A DNA stretch of 63,540 bases from DATMRF01 sp035566435 (GTDB lineage: Bacteria > Verrucomicrobiota > Verrucomicrobiia > Limisphaerales > UBA8199). The stretch's first letter is position 1; each line of letters begins with the position of its first letter. Location: the NCBI GenBank assembly GCA_035566435.1, contig DATMRF010000119.1, forward strand, positions 1 through 63,540. The letters run 5' to 3'. This document shows, in pieces, positions 9,001 through 15,339 of the stretch. Made by a program: the position numbers and the translations under genes. Below the pieces are notes generated by a model, which saw only the letters and a list, made by a program, of their open reading frames with translations, made no database searches and was not told the origin of the DNA.

Positions 9001-9914
9001 TCGACTGGTCCCCCTTCTTCCACACCTGGGAGATGCGGGGGCGTTACCCTGCCATCCTGGAGAATGTTGAAGCAAAAAAACTGTTCGACGATGCTCAGCG
9101 GCTGCTTGCAGAGATGGTCTCGAAAAACCTACTGAAGGCCCGAGCGGTTTATGGCTTTTTCCCGGCCAACGCCATCGGCGACGATGTCGAGCTTTACACG
9201 GACGACTCCCGGTCGCAGGTCCTCACCACCTTCCATTTCCTGCGGCAGCAGATGGACAAACCTCGAGAGCAATTCAACCATTGCCTGGCGGATTTTGTTG
9301 CCCCGAAGGATTTCACGCATCGCGCATCACTCATTGCGCTTCCCGACTATTTAGGCGCGTTCGCCGTCAGCGCCGGGTTCGGCGTCGAAGAGCTTTGCCG
9401 CAATTTCGAGCGCGACCATGACGACTACAATTCCATTATGACGAAGGCGCTGGCGGACCGGCTGGCAGAAGCGTTCGCCGAATACCTCCACCAGCGCGTC
9501 CGAAAAGAGTGGGGGTATGGAAAGGCAGAACACTTCACCCACGAGCAGTTGATCCGCGAGGAATACCGCGGCATCAGACCCGCCGCCGGTTATCCAGCCT
9601 GTCCCGATCACACGGAAAAGTGGCTCCTCTGGAGGCTGCTGGACGTCGAGCGCAATACGGGGATAAAGCTGACCGAAAGCTGCGCGATGTGGCCCGGTGC
9701 GAGTGTCAGCGGTCTTTACTTCGCCCACCCGGACTCGAAGTATTTCGGGGTCGGCAAGATTGGGCGAGACCAGGTGCTCGATTATCACCTGAGAAAGCAA
9801 ATGGATGTGCAGACGGTTGAGCGTTGGCTGGGTCCCTATCTGAATTACGAGCCGGCGGCCGGCGAACCTGACCGTGCGAATGCAGTGACCTCCGCAACGG
9901 CTACGGCGGTATAA
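6060..9914 (+). CDS. metH: Cobalamin-dependent methionine synthase
   Basis: A 1284-residue protein that transfers a methyl group from methyltetrahydrofolate to homocysteine by way of cobalamin. Modules are in canonical order. The homocysteine domain (about 12-345) has zinc cysteines in GINCSLG and GGCCGTTPAH. The pterin domain (about 366-620) has NVGERTNVTGSPKF. The cap and B12 domains (about 660-910) have DVHDIGKN, whose His (about 783) is the lower cobalt ligand. The reactivation/SAM domain (about 985 to the end) has RPAAGYPACPDHTEK. The family is near 1230 residues. Part of the excess is a low-complexity insert at about 963-974, between the B12 and reactivation domains, encoded by a direct repeat. 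All key residues I can check are present, so it is probably active. Confidence 0.97.
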   Translation: MTSERNSKLNRAQALERLVRERIVILDGAMGTMIQAHHLDEAAFRGERFKTWHKDLKGLNDLLNLTCPAVIEEIHRQYLEAGADIIETNTFNSQALSLADYGMESLGYEFSKAGAECARRAAHQVMADQPSRLCLVAGALGPSTKTSSISTDVNNAAARGATFDEVAAAYYDQARGLLDGGADLLIVETIFDTLNAKAAFFAILKLFEERGISPYPFGGSVKPGQPVVPLMASVTFIQAGSNRGVTGQTIEAFWNSISHVPLLSVGINCSLGPKELRPMVEEFSGIAPLYFSAYPNAGLPNPLLPTGFPETPETLAPQLAEWAQNGWLNFVGGCCGTTPAHIKAIAEAVRGLSPRVPPKVAPYTRLSGLEPLTLRPDTNFVNVGERTNVTGSPKFSKLILAGDYEAALAIARQQVENGAQIIDVNLDEAMLDSEKAMTTFLNLVASEPDISRVPVMIDSSKWSVIEAGLKCVQGKGVVNSISMKEGEERFKHQARLVRRYGAAVVVMAFDERGQADSFERRIEVCERSYRILTQEVGFPAQDIIFDPNVLTVATGIEEHNNYAVDFIRATRWIKQNLPLARVSGGISNVSFSFRGNNAVREAMHSAFLYHAIKAGLDLGIVNAGMLGVYEELAKDLLALVEDVLLNRRPDATERLVKFADSVKQQGKTETVEDEWRKGTVEERLSHALVKGIVDYIDQDTEEARQKYSRPLSVIEGPLMAGMNVVGDLFGSGKMFLPQVVKSARVMKKAVAHLLPFMEAEKQASGNHRAQGRIVMATVKGDVHDIGKNIVGVVLGCNNYEVIDLGVMVPAEKILETARERDADIIGLSGLITPSLDEMVHVAKEMERQNFTVPLLIGGATTSKAHTAVKIAPGYTKPVVHVLDASRAVGIVGKLVSTEHKAGFVQTLRAEYDKVRAQHAEQKTKPLLSLPEARRRRTAIDWTAADLPKPEFTGVRVVSSESQSRITNHDSPITLSELIPFIDWSPFFHTWEMRGRYPAILENVEAKKLFDDAQRLLAEMVSKNLLKARAVYGFFPANAIGDDVELYTDDSRSQVLTTFHFLRQQMDKPREQFNHCLADFVAPKDFTHRASLIALPDYLGAFAVSAGFGVEELCRNFERDHDDYNSIMTKALADRLAEAFAEYLHQRVRKEWGYGKAEHFTHEQLIREEYRGIRPAAGYPACPDHTEKWLLWRLLDVERNTGIKLTESCAMWPGASVSGLYFAHPDSKYFGVGKIGRDQVLDYHLRKQMDVQTVERWLGPYLNYEPAAGEPDRANAVTSATATAV
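8952..8978. repeat. Short direct repeat inserted in frame in metH
   Basis: TCACCAATCAC occurs at 8953 and again at 8967, encoding RITNHDSPIT in the linker between the B12 and SAM domains. It does not look like normal MetH sequence and resembles the NH-rich tracts that short intergenic repeats encode. Confidence 0.6.
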
Positions 9915-9940
9915 CCGCAACGCCGCAACCAAGCCGCGCA

Positions 9941-11176
9941 TCAACGGTTGCGAGTCGCCTGGTCAAAGCGCCGGGAAACGAACCTCTCCGTCTGTCGATC
10001 CTTCTTGACCAAAATCAACGCCGCGGTACCCGGCAGGTTTTCGACCGCCGCCAACCCGCGCCGCACACCGAGCACGCAGACTGTGGTCGCCATCGCGTCG
10101 GTGGTGGTCGCATCCGGAGCAATCACCGTCCCCTGAATGCGGTTGGTCAGCCCCAGACCGGTGGCTGGGTCGAGAATGTGGGAGTAGCGAACGCCGCCGA
10201 TTTCGATGAACTGCTCGGTGTCGCCGGATGTTGAAACACCGGCGTTGTGAAGCAAGACGGTGCGAGCCAGCTCATTGGTCCGAGCGTCAATGTCGGCGAT
10301 ACCGACGCTCCAGCCGGGCTGCCCCGGGGGAGCGTCGCCGACCGCAATGTCGCCGCTGGCGGCCACCAACGCACGGTTAATTCCCCTGCCCTTGAGCATT
10401 CTCAGCGCTTCGTCGGCTGCGTAACCCTTGGCGATCCCGCCCAGGTCCAGGCGCATGTTGGGCGCGAGCAAAGTCGCCGTGCGCGTTCGCGCATCCAGCC
10501 GCAGCTTTTGGTAGCCCACCGCAGCCGACGCCGAGGCGAGTTCCGCTGCGGTGGGGAGAACTTTTTTCTTCCGCGCAAAACGCCACAGCCGGACGTACGG
10601 GCCGACGGTTACGTCGAACGCGCCGCCGGAAAGTGCCGAGATTTTTTGCGCGCGCTGGAATACGTCAAAAAGCTCTGCACTCACGAGGACAGGTTTGCCG
10701 ACGGGCTGCTCGCAAAGCCTCATGAGTTCGCTGTCGGCCTGGTAGTCGCTCATGATGTCCTCGAGAGCATCGATGCGCTTGAAAGCAGCCTCAGCAGCCC
10801 CCGTCGCCTGAGGAAGCTCGCGCGCGTAGAGGGTGATCGTGAACAGCGTGCCCATCGCCGGATGAGTGAACTCGAACCGATGGAGCTGCTCCGGAGGTGC
10901 GGAGCGACAACCACCAAGCAGCATGGCCGCAACGAACAGCAAGACTACGCCCTCGCATCCGAACCCTCGAACTCTTAGACAGTGTTTTAAGATTGTAGAA
11001 GACGACGCAAGGAGTCTCAAACCTCCGGAGCAAAATGCGAGCTGGCGCGAAATCAGAGACTCCTTACGTCGTCTCCTACAAAAAACGCAGCTTTTTGGTC
11101 CTGAGCTTCGACTTTCGGGCATCGTTAAGCCTGGAAAACGCCGCGACCGGCCAAGGCGGCCGGTCGCGCACTTCAT
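9941..11176 (-). CDS. apbE: FAD:protein FMN transferase (ApbE family), probable lipoprotein
   Basis: ApbE attaches FMN covalently to threonine in proteins such as the NqrB/NqrC and RnfG subunits. The catalytic core is clear: HPAMGTLFTI, DLGGIAKGYAAD, ASGDI, SHILDPATG and the metal-binding DATTTDAMATT. A lipobox LLGGC places Cys90 of the longest frame at the mature N-terminus, so the true start should be only about 20 codons earlier. I found no good ATG or GTG there (a TTG is at 10942). The first 68 codons are built from a terminator-like hairpin and two copies of a dispersed repeat and are probably not translated. The interval given is the full open frame; the trustworthy part is about 9941-10975. 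No Nqr or Rnf genes are nearby. Confidence 0.85.
   Translation of the reverse strand: MKCATGRLGRSRRFPGLTMPESRSSGPKSCVFCRRRRKESLISRQLAFCSGGLRLLASSSTILKHCLRVRGFGCEGVVLLFVAAMLLGGCRSAPPEQLHRFEFTHPAMGTLFTITLYARELPQATGAAEAAFKRIDALEDIMSDYQADSELMRLCEQPVGKPVLVSAELFDVFQRAQKISALSGGAFDVTVGPYVRLWRFARKKKVLPTAAELASASAAVGYQKLRLDARTRTATLLAPNMRLDLGGIAKGYAADEALRMLKGRGINRALVAASGDIAVGDAPPGQPGWSVGIADIDARTNELARTVLLHNAGVSTSGDTEQFIEIGGVRYSHILDPATGLGLTNRIQGTVIAPDATTTDAMATTVCVLGVRRGLAAVENLPGTAALILVKKDRQTERFVSRRFDQATRNR
10994..11018 (-). repeat. Dispersed 25-bp repeat, copy A (inverted)
   Basis: On the minus strand it reads GAGACTCCTTGC then GTCGTCTTCTACA. It differs from copy B at two bases and faces it in inverted orientation 37 bases away. 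Confidence 0.8.
11056..11080 (+). repeat. Dispersed 25-bp repeat, copy B
   Basis: GAGACTCCTT at the start and GTCTCCTACA at the end, with an internal GAGAC/GTCTC inverted pair. The same 25 bases recur at 18885-18909, and at 23013-23037 with one change. Confidence 0.85.
11142..11168 (-). terminator. Intrinsic terminator after the Gfo/Idh/MocA gene
   Basis: An 11-bp perfect stem CGCGACCGGCC/GGCCGGTCGCG with a 5-base loop, followed on the minus strand by CGTTTTCC. It lies 37 bases after the Gfo/Idh/MocA stop. It falls inside the extended frame upstream of apbE, which argues against the upstream apbE start. Confidence 0.6.
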
Positions 11177-11204
11177 AATACCTTATAACTCAATTCAAAT
11201 TAGC

Positions 11205-12542
11205 TTATGCTTTTGCCAGCGGGATCATTGGCGGCTCCTTCAAGATGTTGTGCTGACTGGGCATCGGCGGCTGCAGGGTACGGAATGGACCGTACTTCAT
11301 TTTCGCCGCATTCTGGAAGAGCTGCTCTGGGGCGTACGCAAACTTGCAGTTGAGAACTTCGTCCCAGGTCACACCGGCGCCGCTGTAGCAGGCCTCGCGG
11401 CCCATGATGGCCGTCAGCGTGCTGTCGGTCACCTGTTTGGCCTCATTCAATTCCGTGTTTTTGACAATGGCGTTGATGAGATCGACGTGCTCCTGAACGT
11501 AGGGATCGATTTCCTTGTCCCGGAAGCGCCACATCTGGCCGCCTTTGGGCCGGATATTGTTGTGCGGGTCGGACACGCCTTTGGTCCCATGCACGCCTTC
11601 GCTGACTGACGACCAATCGCGCTTGATCTGGCCGCAGTAGGCGAACATGTGCGTGCCATTTGGGTATTCGTATTCGATATCGAAGTTATCCCAAATCTCG
11701 CCGGATTTATCGCCCAACTGCTGGCGTGAGCCCTGGCCCCAGCACTTCACGGGATGGTCCTGCATGATCCAATTGGCGACATCGAGGTTGTGAACATGCT
11801 GTTCGCAGATATGGTCGCCGCTCAACCAGATGTAATGGTACCAGTTGCGGATCTGACGTTCGAGATCGGTGTCTCCTTTGTCGCCGCGGTGCCAAATCGG
11901 CCCGCCATTGACCCAATAAACGCGCAACGTGACGACGTCACCTATCTCGCCACCATGGATGCGCTTGATGGTTTCAATATAACTCGCCTGATGGCGACGT
12001 TGGGTGCCGGCGGCGACCTTCAAGCCTTTCTGCTTTGACATTTCGGCGGTCTCGTACATGAGCCGGGCCCCGGTGCCATCGACGGCGACCGGCTTTTCCA
12101 TAAAGACGTTTTTGCCGGCCTCGACACAGGCGCGGAAATGTACCGCACGGAAGCCGGGCGGAGTCGCCAGGATCGCGTAGTTGACGCCGGGAACCGCAAG
12201 CGCCTTTTGGAAAGCGTCAAACCCGCTGAAGCATTTGTCTTCGGGCACGCCGAAATTCTCCTGCCCGCGTTTGGCTTGCTCGGGAAAGAGGTCGGCGACG
12301 GCGACGATTTTGCCGTCAACACCGGTGATCTTCACTGCCTCGTTGAAGTTGACACCGGCGCCACCGCCGCGTCCGCCGACGCCGATGATGACGGCACGAA
12401 TCTGTTGGTTGCCCTGGGCGCTCAGCACCGAGGGAAAATTCGCCGCGGCAGCGGCCGAGGCTGCTACCAGCGATGAGGTCTTGAGGAACTGCCGGCGGGA
12501 GACCGCCGCGGAGGGACTGGTCGGATTATTTTGCATAGGCAC
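11205..12542 (-). CDS. Tat-exported Gfo/Idh/MocA family oxidoreductase
   Basis: A 445-residue protein. A twin-arginine signal (SRRQFLKTSSLVAASAAAAA) is followed by a Rossmann fold starting VIIGVGGRGG and the family EKPVAVDG segment. Family members are NAD(P)-dependent oxidoreductases acting on sugars and related compounds. Tat-exported versions are common in Verrucomicrobiota and Planctomycetota and are linked to glycan breakdown. The start at 12542 has a second in-frame ATG at 12536; both keep the signal intact. It lies 42 bases downstream of the FG-GAP/FGE-like gene on the same strand, so the two could be co-transcribed. Substrate cannot be inferred. Confidence 0.88.
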   Translation of the reverse strand: MPMQNNPTSPSAAVSRRQFLKTSSLVAASAAAAANFPSVLSAQGNQQIRAVIIGVGGRGGGAGVNFNEAVKITGVDGKIVAVADLFPEQAKRGQENFGVPEDKCFSGFDAFQKALAVPGVNYAILATPPGFRAVHFRACVEAGKNVFMEKPVAVDGTGARLMYETAEMSKQKGLKVAAGTQRRHQASYIETIKRIHGGEIGDVVTLRVYWVNGGPIWHRGDKGDTDLERQIRNWYHYIWLSGDHICEQHVHNLDVANWIMQDHPVKCWGQGSRQQLGDKSGEIWDNFDIEYEYPNGTHMFAYCGQIKRDWSSVSEGVHGTKGVSDPHNNIRPKGGQMWRFRDKEIDPYVQEHVDLINAIVKNTELNEAKQVTDSTLTAIMGREACYSGAGVTWDEVLNCKFAYAPEQLFQNAAKMKYGPFRTLQPPMPSQHNILKEPPMIPLAKA

Positions 12543-12584
12543 TTTGAAGTTTGGTGTCTGGTTTAATGAGGGTTGGAGAAAAAA

Positions 12585-14756
12585 TCAATCCCGTTCCGTG
12601 CCGCTGGTCCAGTATTTCTGCATCTGCTCCGGCGGGGGCACCTGGAGCGGGCGGACGATGCGGAAGCCAACCCACTGCGCATCGGACAGGTACCAGATGC
12701 TCTTGGGCAATTGAGGGTCGGTCATTTTCCAGGTGCGGTCAGAACCCCGGCGGGCCGCACTGCGGCACATGGTTACTTCGTCGTCCCAGGACCCGCCGCG
12801 CACGGAGTGGGGGTAGGGCTTCGTGGCTTTGTTCCAGGGATTAGCCACGGTCCCGGCCGCAGCACATTGCTTATAATAATCAGGGTCGTACTGGTCGAGC
12901 ACCCATTCGACAACATTGCCGTAGATGTCAAAAAGTCCCCAGGGATTGGGCTTCTTTTTGCCGACCTTCTGGTATTTGAAATCGCTGTTTTGCTCGTACC
13001 AGGCGTAGTCGCCGATCTTGCTGGCATCGTCGCCGAAGAAGTAGGTGCTCGTCGTGCCGGCGCGGCAGGCATACTCCCATTCCGCCTCGGTGGGCAGGCG
13101 GTAGAACTGGCCGGTCTTGGCACTGAGCCATTGGCAATACTTGTTGGCGGCATGGTGGGTCATGCTGATGGCCGGGTAGCCGTCTTTGCCCATGCCAAAG
13201 CTCATCTCGACGTAGGGTTTTGAAGGGTGGGTTACGGCATCCGCCAGCTTATCGCCCGAGCTGTCCGTTGGGGTGCCCATGCGCATCCGCTTCTCTTCGT
13301 CCGGATACATGAACAGCTCGTATTCATTCCAGGTGACTTCGCATTGGCCCATCCAGAACGGGGAAACCTTTACTTTGTGCTGGGGGCCCTCGTCGGGTTT
13401 GCGGTTGGGTTCGGTCTCCGGGCTGCCCATGACAAATTCACCACCGCGAATCGGCACCATGCCATAGGTCACACGCGTTCCCGGGATTGTGTTGGTGTAA
13501 GGCTTCATATCGCTCTCACTAGTGGCCGCCGAGCTGGCCGCGATACGGGCGAAAATGTCCGGGATGGTGATGTTGTCGTTGTCGGCCAGCGAAGGCAGGC
13601 TGCCGAACACGCCGGCGACATAGCCCTTACCGCTGGCACTATAGACCTGGTAACGCGTGGAAAACTTGCCGCCGGCGGACTGCGAAAACATCATCAACCC
13701 GTCCGGCAGGCTTGCGGCAAAGGTGAAGAGGTCGTTGGTGGCGGAGAGCGTTTGCGCGAGCACGGGAGCTTTGACACCGTCGAAGTCAAACACGCCGGCG
13801 GTCTGCCCTTCGCCGAAGAGCACCAGCAACCTCTGGCTGGAGGCTTGTTGGAGCGTGATGACTCGTCGGACCGGTTGCCCCAAATCAAACGTGTCCCCTT
13901 TGCCGAACTGAAACTGACCGGGAGTCGGTTCTTCGACCGGGCGGAGCAGCAGGTTGTTTTGGCCCGGCTTGTAAAAAAGGAATTCCCGCAAAGGCAAGCC
14001 GCGGAAGTTGCCGACGCCATAGTCGGAGCCTGCCGGCAGACCCGAGGCTATGGCGACCGGGACGGCCTTGCCACTGGTTAGGTTCTCGGCATGGAATGAA
14101 TCACCTTTCTCTTCGCCCCAAAGGATGCACAGCAAGTCGGGCTGACCTTGCTTGAGCGAGAGGCGGTTGCCACGCGCCGGGGCGCCGGGGAGAACTGCCT
14201 CGCCGATGCTTGGAAACTGGGCGCCGTCGTTTTGGAGCAGGGTCGCCATGTTCGTATCGGGCGCGTTGTAGATGCTGCCAACGTAAAGGTCGAGGAGGCC
14301 GGACTTGGCGGCGCTGCCGATATCAACGGCCACCACCTCGCTCGGTCCGAGTGCGGCGGTAAACGGCACGGTGACGGGCTTGCCAGAGGCGGTAGCGCTG
14401 GAAACCTCCACCAATGTAATTTGGTTCCCATCGGGCGAAGTGAACGCGAGGGCATCGAGATTCTTGCTGAACAACTGGCCGATACTGCACCCGGTGATGC
14501 CCTTGATCCCGCCGGGCCGGTTGTCCACCCAGGAAATGACGCCGGCCTTCTGCTGGTATCCAAGCCGGTATTTGCCGCTTTCTTTATCAACGAGCACGAG
14601 GTCGGAGCGGCCATCTCCGTCAAAGTCCCCGCTGCCGAAGAGCTCATGAGGGGATTCATACACGAAGGAGGGGAGTTTGGATTCCGCCGCGGTGAGGCCC
14701 GGGACACTGGCGAGGAACGAAACGGCTGCTGCCGCGACCAAAAAGCAAGATTTCAT
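12585..14756 (-). CDS. Secreted FG-GAP repeat protein with C-terminal formylglycine-generating-enzyme-like domain
   Basis: A 723-residue protein starting MKSCFLVAAAAVSFLAS, a signal peptide; the longer open frame upstream has no signal. Residues 44-52 carry an FG-GAP/VCBS calcium loop (DFDGDGRSD), and the first 400 residues look like a beta-propeller. From about residue 430 there is a SUMF1-type domain: RGGEFVMGSPE, YCQWLSAKTG, RLPTEAEWEYACRAGT, GNVVEWVLDQY, VRGGSWDDEVTMCRSAAR and GFRIVRP. Formylglycine-generating enzymes use two cysteines in the RGGSW segment. Here I see only one, so sulfatase-activating activity is doubtful. A cell-surface enzyme or binding role is as likely. Confidence 0.82.
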   Translation of the reverse strand: MKSCFLVAAAAVSFLASVPGLTAAESKLPSFVYESPHELFGSGDFDGDGRSDLVLVDKESGKYRLGYQQKAGVISWVDNRPGGIKGITGCSIGQLFSKNLDALAFTSPDGNQITLVEVSSATASGKPVTVPFTAALGPSEVVAVDIGSAAKSGLLDLYVGSIYNAPDTNMATLLQNDGAQFPSIGEAVLPGAPARGNRLSLKQGQPDLLCILWGEEKGDSFHAENLTSGKAVPVAIASGLPAGSDYGVGNFRGLPLREFLFYKPGQNNLLLRPVEEPTPGQFQFGKGDTFDLGQPVRRVITLQQASSQRLLVLFGEGQTAGVFDFDGVKAPVLAQTLSATNDLFTFAASLPDGLMMFSQSAGGKFSTRYQVYSASGKGYVAGVFGSLPSLADNDNITIPDIFARIAASSAATSESDMKPYTNTIPGTRVTYGMVPIRGGEFVMGSPETEPNRKPDEGPQHKVKVSPFWMGQCEVTWNEYELFMYPDEEKRMRMGTPTDSSGDKLADAVTHPSKPYVEMSFGMGKDGYPAISMTHHAANKYCQWLSAKTGQFYRLPTEAEWEYACRAGTTSTYFFGDDASKIGDYAWYEQNSDFKYQKVGKKKPNPWGLFDIYGNVVEWVLDQYDPDYYKQCAAAGTVANPWNKATKPYPHSVRGGSWDDEVTMCRSAARRGSDRTWKMTDPQLPKSIWYLSDAQWVGFRIVRPLQVPPPEQMQKYWTSGTERD

Positions 14757-14881
14757 CGTGTGCTCTAAAACGCGGCGTTCAGTGTTGGGGGCGAACTTTG
14801 GAATTGCAAACCAAATTTGAGCTCGGAGGGTAAGCGGCCAAGTGGAGCGGGCGGCCGTGGCCGTAACCAAACTCTCTGGGG

Positions 14882-15035
14882 GGTAACCTACCACAACCTA
14901 CCGTAGCCTACCACCGCCTACCACAGGCTGGATCGGTTACCATCGGTTACCATCGGTTACCATGGGTTACCGTACGGTTACCGTGGGTTACCGTGGGTTA
15001 CCGTACGGTTACCGAAATCCGACTGTACGGTTACC
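14882..15035. repeat. Phased GGTNACC array 2 with a CCTACC-type shoulder
   Basis: GGTTACC starts at 14935, 14945, 14955, 14965, 14976, 14986, 14996, 15007 and 15029, a spacing of 10 or 11 with a final 22. The 14882-14930 side has degenerate units (AACCTACCAC-like) on the same 10-base step. It is the reverse complement of the array at 4.0 kb. Together they give about 16 recognisable GGTNACC-type units on a helical period. Confidence 0.85.
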
Positions 15036-15185
15036 GCGGGAAGGCTTGAAGACAGGTGCAGGTGGCTGCAGTTGGTCGCAGTTGGTAGCAGGATGAGGAA
15101 GAGGAGAACGAGGACGAGGAGGAGGACCCGCCTTTGTCGGACTACGGCGTGGGAAGGGGGTGGGGGGTGGTTTGGGGGTGTGCAG

Positions 15186-15274
15186 CCGTCCCACCGTCCC
15201 AAGGCCGGTAAACACGGGCGATTCTCACTCTTGCAACCGTCCCACAGCCGTCCCAGACCGTCCCAGCCGTCCCA
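15186..15274. repeat. CCGTCCCA direct-repeat cluster
   Basis: Six exact copies of CCGTCCCA start at 15186, 15194, 15237, 15248, 15258 and 15267. The last four are spaced 11, 10 and 9 bases apart, similar to the phasing of the neighbouring array but with a different sequence. Confidence 0.75.
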
Positions 15275-15339
15275 GGCTTCCGCGGCCGCGCCTAGGGGTG
15301 GAAGACCCGCAAATTTCGGGAATTGGTGTGGTTGGGCGG

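Larger units (their letters stand above)
14757..15339. other. Repeat-filled intergenic region
   Basis: About 580 bases between a YfhO-type gene and the FG-GAP gene. It holds GGTNACC array 2, a GCAGTTGGT tandem pair near 15067, a purine-rich GAGGAC tract at about 15096-15130 and a CCGTCCCA cluster. Open frames here are Arg/Pro-rich products of the repeats. Confidence 0.6.
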
